Made by a program: the position numbers and the translations under genes. A stretch of 64,000 nucleotides of DNA, from the NCBI GenBank assembly GCA_004211905.1, contig SHBP01000001.1, forward strand, positions 1 to 64,000. The letters run 5' to 3'. Position 1 is the first letter of the stretch, and every line of letters starts with the position of its first letter. The stretch is from SAR92 clade bacterium (GTDB lineage: Bacteria > Pseudomonadota > Gammaproteobacteria > Pseudomonadales > Porticoccaceae). This document shows, one piece after another, positions 56,674-64,000 of the stretch. The notes beneath the pieces are model-generated. The model saw only the letters and a list, made by a program, of their open reading frames with translations, had not been told where the DNA came from and did no database searches.

Positions 56674-57315
56674 ATGTTTAAGGTACTCTTTAGTCTCTAT
56701 TTAATAATCATGCCGCTAGAAATAATTGCTGCTGACAATAAAATAGTGAACCCAAAAGTCATGTTAGAGACTGAAAAGGGTGATATTGTTATCGAACTCT
56801 ATCCTGCCAAAGCGCCCGTCACAGTAGACAGCTTTATTAAGCATGTGAACAACTATCACTATGATGGCCTAATATTTCATCGGGTGATCAAAAACTTTAT
56901 GATTCAGACGGGTGGGTTTACTTTTGATTTTACTCCTCGACAATCTGACAGACCTACCATTATTAATGAATCAAGCAATGGCCTAAAAAATAGGCGTGGC
57001 TCTATCGCCATGGCTCGCACCAGCGCGCCCGACTCGGCCCAAGCTCAGTTTTTTATCAATCACGGTAACAATGGGTTTTTAGATACCAAAGGCGATCAAA
57101 TTGGATATGCTGTATTTGGTCAAGTGATTAACGGCATGAGGACCGTTGACGCAATAGCCAACTTGCCAACTGGAAATTTTTCGATGTATCAAAATGTACC
57201 GACTGAGCCCATAAGGATTCTTAGCGCTCGCTTAATGAATCCTGAGTCGTGGGTAGCTCTTGAAGATCCAAAACCTGCAAAACCCACATTTGAAAGACCT
57301 GTCCCGGTCAAGTAA
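56674..57315 (+). CDS. Periplasmic peptidyl-prolyl cis-trans isomerase (cyclophilin type)
   Basis: A 213-residue cyclophilin. A signal peptide covers residues 1 to about 20 (cleavage near IIAADNK), so it is probably periplasmic like PpiA. The core has LETEKGDIVIELYPAKAPVTVDSF, FHRVIKNFMIQTGG with the catalytic Arg, ARTSAPDSAQAQFFIN and YAVFGQVINGM. The C terminus carries about 25 extra Pro-rich residues. AGGA eight bases upstream supports ATG 56674 over 56644. It catalyses prolyl isomerisation in envelope protein folding. Confidence 0.88.
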   Translation: MFKVLFSLYLIIMPLEIIAADNKIVNPKVMLETEKGDIVIELYPAKAPVTVDSFIKHVNNYHYDGLIFHRVIKNFMIQTGGFTFDFTPRQSDRPTIINESSNGLKNRRGSIAMARTSAPDSAQAQFFINHGNNGFLDTKGDQIGYAVFGQVINGMRTVDAIANLPTGNFSMYQNVPTEPIRILSARLMNPESWVALEDPKPAKPTFERPVPVK

Positions 57316-57327
57316 TCTGATAAAACT

Positions 57328-58080
57328 ATGACTGCACTCAGTATTAATCTCAACAAAATTAGCTTACTTCGTAATTCACGCGAGGGAAACTATCCTAACA
57401 TTGTCAAACATGCAAAAATTTGCATTGAGCATGGTGCTGACGGGATTACTGTGCACCCCCGCCCCGATCAGCGACATGTCCGCCCAAAGGATGTGCGAGA
57501 CCTCGCTGAATTAGTGAGGCTCCAGCCTAACTTGGAATTCAATGTAGAAGGTAACCCTTTTGCTCCTCCGATAGCAGACTACCCAGGATTCTTGGAGCTA
57601 GTGGAGGAAACCAACCCTGATCAGTGCACCTTAGTGCCAGATACTGACAGTCAATTAACCTCTGATCATGGGTTTGATCTGCACAGCTCTGGTGAAGCTC
57701 TATATCCCATTATCCAGCGCCTAAAAAGTCAGGGGATGAGAGTCAGTTTATTTATGGATCCAGATTTAGAGCAGATTGACCTTGCTGCTAAAGTGGGAGC
57801 AGATCGAATAGAGCTATATACAGGCCCATATGCGGCGTCCTGGGGTACCGATAGCTTAGAGGCAATATTTCAACAACATCTGAAAGCTGCCCAACTTGCA
57901 ACTTCACTCGGAATGGGGGTCAATGCTGGTCATGACTTAAATTTAGATAATTTAGCTAAATTTTCCTCGATCCCCAATTTGTTGGAGGTATCCATAGGGC
58001 ATGCTTTTATCGTAGACTCATTATCTATGGGTATGGCTAGCACAGTGCAAGCCTACAAGAAATTACTTAGCCAAAATTAG
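57328..58080 (+). CDS. pdxJ: Pyridoxine 5'-phosphate synthase PdxJ (Xanthomonas/Bacteroidetes type)
   Basis: Condenses deoxyxylulose 5-phosphate with 3-amino-2-oxopropyl phosphate to pyridoxine 5'-phosphate; 250 residues, TIM barrel. The N terminus is SINLNKISLLRNSR, where E. coli has VNIDHIATLRNAR: Lys10 stands in place of the His. ITVHPRPDQRHVR, FNVEGNPFAPP, VSLFMDPD, YTGPYAASWG and NAGHDLNL carry the remaining active-site residues (His in VHPRP, Glu in NVEGN, His in NAGH). This matches the variant I recall from Xanthomonas and Bacteroidetes. It is followed by overlapping DUF2520 and TrmH genes. Confidence 0.9.
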   Translation: MTALSINLNKISLLRNSREGNYPNIVKHAKICIEHGADGITVHPRPDQRHVRPKDVRDLAELVRLQPNLEFNVEGNPFAPPIADYPGFLELVEETNPDQCTLVPDTDSQLTSDHGFDLHSSGEALYPIIQRLKSQGMRVSLFMDPDLEQIDLAAKVGADRIELYTGPYAASWGTDSLEAIFQQHLKAAQLATSLGMGVNAGHDLNLDNLAKFSSIPNLLEVSIGHAFIVDSLSMGMASTVQAYKKLLSQN

Positions 58081-58088
58081 TGGTAATT

Positions 58089-59039
58089 ATGTCTGAGCAG
58101 ATGCCAGATCAACTCCCCGCAGCCGATTGGACGTCAAAGTCACTAAGCCTCAACTGTGTTGGCGCCGGCCTAGTGGGGAAAACTCTTTGTCATCTAATGT
58201 CTCGGCACATTCAGTTAAATCAAGTTATCAATCAGAGTCGACCTTCAGCCCAGCAAGCAGTGGACTTTATTGGTGCAGGGCGACCCTTTGGCATAGATTC
58301 TCAGCCATTAACGCAGCTTGACCCTGCAAATATTTGGATGATTACATGTCCAGATGATCTTATTGAATCAGTGGGAAATAAAATTATCCAATCAGGGAGA
58401 CTACAGCCAGGCAATATTATTTTTCATTGCAGTGGCGCTAACTCATCAAAGATATTTCAGATGCCACAGTCGGCAGACATCTATGTTGCCTCTGTTCACC
58501 CGATTCACAGCTTCTCTGACCCCCGATCTTCTCTCGAGACTTTCTCGGGAACCCCCTGCGCTATTGAAGGGGATTTAAAAGCTACCAAAGTTTTAGATCA
58601 TCTATTTCAATTAATTGGTGCCGATCCCTTTCCAATCGATAGCGAAAGCAAGTCTTTGTACCACGCGTCAACGGTAATGGCCTGTAATTATTTAGTGAGC
58701 TTACTCGAACTAAGCAAGATGATGCTGTCTCAAGCGGGTGTCGATCACAAAAAACACTCCAACCCTCTTAAAGCGCTAATTGAGCAAACGCTTAGTAACT
58801 ATCTAATTGGTGATGCACAGACTGCGCTAACTGGGCCAATCTCAAGGGGCGATGTGGATACCATCGCGTCTCACCTTGCTGCCCTTGAGAATGCGCCTTC
58901 AGATTGGCGAAAAGTCTACTGCAGCCTGGGGAATATTGCTGCAGATATATCGTCCAAGCAATCTCTAGCATCACCAAAAAGCCTGCAGGCAATTACTAGG
59001 TTACTCAATAAAAAAGACGCAGATCGCAACAATGACTGA
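58089..59039 (+). CDS. Rossmann-like / DUF2520 domain protein
   Basis: A 316-residue cytoplasmic protein. Residues about 20-130 form a Rossmann fold with NCVGAGLVGKTL (G-x-G-x-x-G), and IIFHCSGANSSKIF and VASVHPIHSFSD follow. The C-terminal helical domain (about 175-300, LYHASTVMACNYLVSLLELS) is of the 6-phosphogluconate-dehydrogenase-like DUF2520 type. It is probably an NAD(P)-dependent oxidoreductase of unknown substrate. ATG 58089 is chosen over the overlapping GTG 58080. It follows pdxJ by 8 bases and its end overlaps the trmH-like gene by 8 bases. Confidence 0.7.
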   Translation: MSEQMPDQLPAADWTSKSLSLNCVGAGLVGKTLCHLMSRHIQLNQVINQSRPSAQQAVDFIGAGRPFGIDSQPLTQLDPANIWMITCPDDLIESVGNKIIQSGRLQPGNIIFHCSGANSSKIFQMPQSADIYVASVHPIHSFSDPRSSLETFSGTPCAIEGDLKATKVLDHLFQLIGADPFPIDSESKSLYHASTVMACNYLVSLLELSKMMLSQAGVDHKKHSNPLKALIEQTLSNYLIGDAQTALTGPISRGDVDTIASHLAALENAPSDWRKVYCSLGNIAADISSKQSLASPKSLQAITRLLNKKDADRNND

Positions 59040-59829
59040 TAACTTTCCTTCTAATCAGCGAACTGATAGTCCTGAATATTTAAAGAGAAAAAAATTCTTT
59101 AGTCATCTAGTTACCGTTTATGGCCGAAAACCTGTGTTGGAGATACTGGAAGACCAAGAACTTAATATTTTCCGGCTCCATCTTGCCGAAAGTAATCGAA
59201 GTGGCGGGATTATTGATCAGATTAAGCAGATCGCCCGTCATCGTAATATTGAGGTTCTCCACCACAGCCGCAACGAACTATCGCGTATTTCCCGTAACGG
59301 TAAACAAGACCAAGGAGTTGCCTGTGATATTCATTGTCCAGGCTACCAGCCCTATGAGCAGGCACTCGATTCAATAGATGGCGAAGAACGTAAAATCTTC
59401 ATTGCTTTAGATGGCGTAACCAATCCACAAAATTTAGGCATGATTATTCGCAGTGTCACTGCCAGTCCCTGCCATGGACTCTTGCTTCCCACTAAAGGTG
59501 TTGCAGATATATCGCCTCTTGTCATCAAAGCCAGTGCAGGAACAGTTTTCAAAGGAACTATATTGCGTTGTGACAGTTTATTTCTCGCACTACAAAACCT
59601 AAAGAAGCAAGGTTTTGCACTCTGTATGCTTTCATCTCATGAAGCCACACCTTTATCTAATTTAAACATCAAACAATCGGTGGTCTTTGTCTTAGGTAAT
59701 GAATCAGACGGTGTTAGCGACAATATCGCTAGTCTATGCGACTACCGAGTGGGTATTCCCATGAATAACGGGGTCGAATCCCTAAACGTTGCGGTAACTG
59801 CCTCTCTGGTGGCATTTACCGCCAAATAA
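59032..59829 (+). CDS. TrmH-family (SpoU) RNA 2'-O-methyltransferase
   Basis: A 265-residue SPOUT methylase with an N-terminal RNA-binding domain (YGRKPVLEILED, about 30-41) and the three SpoU motifs: LDGVTNPQNLGMIIRSV, FVLGNESDGVS and IPMNNGVESLNVAVTASL. It resembles RlmB in layout but is clearly a different gene from the RlmB at 26550-27305; its RNA target is unknown. Its ATG lies inside the end of the DUF2520 gene, suggesting coupled translation. It is convergent with the small membrane protein that follows. Confidence 0.82.
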   Translation: MTDNFPSNQRTDSPEYLKRKKFFSHLVTVYGRKPVLEILEDQELNIFRLHLAESNRSGGIIDQIKQIARHRNIEVLHHSRNELSRISRNGKQDQGVACDIHCPGYQPYEQALDSIDGEERKIFIALDGVTNPQNLGMIIRSVTASPCHGLLLPTKGVADISPLVIKASAGTVFKGTILRCDSLFLALQNLKKQGFALCMLSSHEATPLSNLNIKQSVVFVLGNESDGVSDNIASLCDYRVGIPMNNGVESLNVAVTASLVAFTAK

Positions 59830-59841
59830 GGCCAGCGGCTG

Positions 59842-60066
59842 TTATTTAGTGCGCCTTTTAATAAAAGCCAAAAACCCACCGAGAAGTGCAGCCAACCCTA
59901 AAATGATGGACAATCCTACTAATATGGTAAGCAGATTAGACGTTAACGTTGATACCGGCAAATCATAGAGTTTGACTGCCATTACCAAAAAAGCGGAGCA
60001 GGCGACCATGGATGCGATCCAAGCTGAACGTTTCTTAAAGATATTTTTTGAAGGGTTCTTAGCCAA
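59842..60066 (-). CDS. Small two-helix membrane protein
   Basis: A 74-residue protein with a basic N terminus (MAKNPSKNIFKKRSAW), two hydrophobic helices (about 15-33 and 42-66) and a basic end KRRTK, so both ends face the cytoplasm. I do not recognise the family. The start is TTG 60066, with AAGGAAG about eleven bases upstream. It lies 50 bases downstream of ligA on the same strand and may be co-transcribed with smc-zipA-ligA. Confidence 0.55.
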   Translation of the reverse strand: MAKNPSKNIFKKRSAWIASMVACSAFLVMAVKLYDLPVSTLTSNLLTILVGLSIILGLAALLGGFLAFIKRRTK

Positions 60067-60116
60067 ACTAGCTATCTTCCTTTGTTAAATTAAGCTCAAT
60101 GTGTAGTTGTTAATAC

Positions 60117-62162
<2,046 letters not shown>

Positions 62163-62975
62163 TCAATGTTGATTCGATTGCTGGAGCGACGCCTTTTTAG
62201 CTCGCTGACGATAATGATCTATCGTTTGTCGAGTCATCGAGCTACGAGATTCATCCATTACGTTCAAAGACAGTTTTTCAACAAGCGTATCAACTGTCTG
62301 AATCATCACCTCTAGCGCTGAAACTGGATCTTCAATATCGTCTAATGGCATGAACAAAGTAACACCAGGGGTCGTAATCGTCTTCATTGTATTGAGATCA
62401 AATGTGCCGGGATTGACGAGATTCGCCATACTAAATAATACTTGGCCTGACCCATCATCATTTAGATGGCGATGAAAGATTTTCATTTCTCCATATCGGA
62501 GCCCCGCATCTACGGCCGTTTCCAATAGACTCTCTCCACTAACAGCATCACCTTTCTTGGCCACTAGATGCATAACCAAAACATCTTGAGAATTAACTGG
62601 TGTACTATCTGAATGGTCATTTGAAACAGTATTACGAGATTGAGAAAGGTCATCGTCGCGACTAGCGTAGATAGAGTGGTCTAGATCAAAACCTTGCTGC
62701 TCAGGCTTGCCACCAAAATCGAAGTTGCCATCTAATCTGGGCTCCTCAACATCTCTTGATCCAATAATTCGCGAGCCTCCAGATGGGAACTGGCTCTGAT
62801 CTAGCTCATCTTCATCCTCATCATATTCCACTGATTCTTGCTGGAGTTTTCTTGAAGACATTTGCAACTTTTCATATCGGTTGCGTTTTACTCGCCGAGC
62901 ACCATCAAGAATAATAGCAATAACCGCTATTATTCCTACAATCACGAGTACTTCTTTAGGAGTAAAAAAATCCAT
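62163..62975 (-). CDS. zipA: Cell division protein ZipA
   Basis: Anchors FtsZ to the inner membrane at the division ring. It has an N-terminal helix facing out (EVLVIVGIIAVIAIILDGAR, residues 8-27), a charged linker and the C-terminal FtsZ-binding domain (about 130-255, VLVMHLVAKKGDAVSGESL and MANLVNPGTFDLNTM). The 270-residue length is shorter than E. coli ZipA (328), mainly in the linker. AAGG precedes the ATG. It lies between smc and ligA, 18 bases from the latter. Confidence 0.92.
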   Translation of the reverse strand: MDFFTPKEVLVIVGIIAVIAIILDGARRVKRNRYEKLQMSSRKLQQESVEYDEDEDELDQSQFPSGGSRIIGSRDVEEPRLDGNFDFGGKPEQQGFDLDHSIYASRDDDLSQSRNTVSNDHSDSTPVNSQDVLVMHLVAKKGDAVSGESLLETAVDAGLRYGEMKIFHRHLNDDGSGQVLFSMANLVNPGTFDLNTMKTITTPGVTLFMPLDDIEDPVSALEVMIQTVDTLVEKLSLNVMDESRSSMTRQTIDHYRQRAKKASLQQSNQH

Positions 62976-63058
62976 GCAATTGCCTTATCTTACGACTAAA
63001 TTGTTACCAAATAGTGTAGTTATTAAAGTTGAAAAAACCAATTTTCCATCCCATTCTA

Positions 63059-64000
63059 TTACGCTTCCGCAAGCTCAGCAGCCTGATCAACATTCACTGA
63101 TACTAAACGAGAAACTCCCGCCTCATGCATCGTAACGCCCATCAACTGATTGGCTGCTTCCATAGAAATCTTGTTATGAGTAATAAAAATAAACTGCACT
63201 TGATCAGACATTTCTTTAACCATTGCCGCATAACGAGCAACATTGGCATCATCTAGGGGTGCATCAACCTCATCGAGCATACAAAAAGGTGCGGGATTCA
63301 ACTTGAAGATAGCAAAAACCATCGCGATTGCCGTCAGTGCTTTCTCACCTCCGGATAAAAGATGAATGGAAGCATTCTTCTTTCCAGGCGGTCGCGCCAT
63401 CAATGTAACGCCCGTATCTAAAAGATCATCCCCTGTCATTTCTAAATAGGCATGCCCACCACCAAATAATTTAGGGAAAAGACTTTGAATATGAGTATTG
63501 ACCAACTCAAACGTCTCTTTAAAACGAGTTCGCGTTTCTCTATCTATTTTTTGAATCGCATTTTGTAAGGTTTGCAATGCTTCTTCTAACTCGTTGTTCT
63601 GCTTATCCAGATAGTCCTTGCGCTCTGACTCAACCTTATACTCATCGATGGCCGCCAGGTTGATAGGACCTAGTCGCTGAATACGGTTACTCATCAATTG
63701 TAATTGTTCTTCCCAATCCACAAGATCCGCGTCTTCAGGCAAAGTCTCTAGCAATATAGAAAGGTCACCTTGTTTTTCTTTTATTTGCTCTTCAATAGTG
63801 CCACTTAAAGTACTTATTTCTTGGGCCGATAAACGTTGACTTTCTAATTCACCCTGGACACGCTGTAACTCAGCATCCAGTTCCCCTCGGCGCCTCTCTT
63901 CTTCTCGCGTTTTGAACTCAGTTTCCTCAACCTGCTTGCGCGCTTGAGCTAACTCACCCTCAACAGAAAGGCGTGCCGCTAATTGAGTTTCAAGTTCCTC
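63059..64000 (-). CDS. smc: Chromosome segregation protein Smc, C-terminal part (5' end outside window)
   Basis: Only the last 313 residues are in the window; the frame is open to the right edge. The part nearest the edge is a Glu/Gln/Arg-rich coiled coil. The C-terminal ATPase half follows, with [15 protein letters not shown], the signature motif [19 protein letters not shown], Walker [17 protein letters not shown] and the D-loop. Together with the N-terminal Walker A outside the window it forms the condensin head that binds ScpA and ScpB, both encoded at 52280-53871. zipA and ligA follow in the same direction. Confidence 0.95.
   Translation of the reverse strand, partial: EELETQLAARLSVEGELAQARKQVEETEFKTREEERRRGELDAELQRVQGELESQRLSAQEISTLSGTIEEQIKEKQGDLSILLETLPEDADLVDWEEQLQLMSNRIQRLGPINLAAIDEYKVESERKDYLDKQNNELEEALQTLQNAIQKIDRETRTRFKETFELVNTHIQSLFPKLFGGGHAYLEMTGDDLLDTGVTLMARPPGKKNASIHLLSGGEKALTAIAMVFAIFKLNPAPFCMLDEVDAPLDDANVARYAAMVKEMSDQVQFIFITHNKISMEAANQLMGVTMHEAGVSRLVSVNVDQAAELAEA

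Overview
The window looks like ordinary chromosomal core DNA from a gammaproteobacterium, moderately AT-rich (my impression by eye is mid-40s % GC). Gene order is close to the one I recall for Pseudomonas-type genomes (uvrA-MFS-ssb; pepA-holC-valS; gyrA...pheA-tyrA/aroA-cmk-rpsA-ihfB; mtaD-ubiG-mupP-yciK; scpA-scpB-rluB; smc-zipA-ligA; fabA-fabB). FabA/FabB, IspB, UbiG and LptF/LptG point to an aerobic-type Gram-negative cell with ubiquinone and LPS. A marine Cellvibrionales/SAR92-like lineage would fit, but that is inference. I see no tRNA, rRNA, CRISPR array, insertion sequence, phage gene or recent island.

Layout. 1-4.9 kb: end of a glutathione reductase, ispB, fabA-fabB with a strong bidirectional terminator, then (minus strand) peroxiredoxin and ssb. 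4.9-12 kb: an MFS transporter divergent from uvrA, a DUF3581-DUF2750 pair, and an SPFH (stomatin-like)-NfeD pair. 12-19 kb: a long minus-strand amino-acid/lipid block, ilvI-ilvH-tyrosine phosphatase-pssA and leuA-holD-rimI. leuA is preceded by a short leader peptide with four consecutive Leu codons; ilvI is preceded by a 52-residue, one-helix ORF whose stop overlaps the ilvI ribosome-binding site. 19-27 kb: a lipoprotein amidohydrolase, panC, dnaB, rplI, a DUF2232-like membrane protein, rpsR, rpsF, an orphan CDP-alcohol phosphatidyltransferase and rlmB. 27-39 kb: RDD protein-glpK, lptF-lptG, pepA-holC-valS-rep. 39-48 kb (minus): gyrA-pheA-(tyrA-aroA fusion)-cmk-rpsA-ihfB. 48-60 kb: mtaD-ubiG-mupP-yciK, then scpA-scpB-rluB, yciO, a VC0807-like membrane protein, yciI, an SH3 protein, a periplasmic cyclophilin, pdxJ, a DUF2520 protein and a TrmH-family methylase. 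60-64 kb: a small membrane protein, ligA, zipA and the end of smc.

How the genes work together. Several blocks feed linked pathways: branched-chain amino acids (ilvIH, leuA), aromatic amino acids (pheA, tyrA-aroA), membrane lipids (fabA, fabB, pssA, a second CDP-alcohol transferase), replication (dnaB, ssb, holC, holD, ligA, rep, gyrA) and chromosome segregation (smc, scpA, scpB). Overlapping TAATG, ATGA or GTGA junctions (leuA/holD, holD/rimI, ilvI/ilvH, lptF/lptG, scpA/scpB, aroA/cmk) indicate translational coupling.

No obviously new multi-gene system is present. The best leads are small: the leuA leader peptide with no visible intrinsic terminator, the small membrane ORF before ilvI, a nested dyad upstream of nfeD-SPFH, a Xanthomonas-type PdxJ co-transcribed with an uncharacterised DUF2520 protein, and the absence of serC, hisC and mtnA from otherwise conserved blocks.
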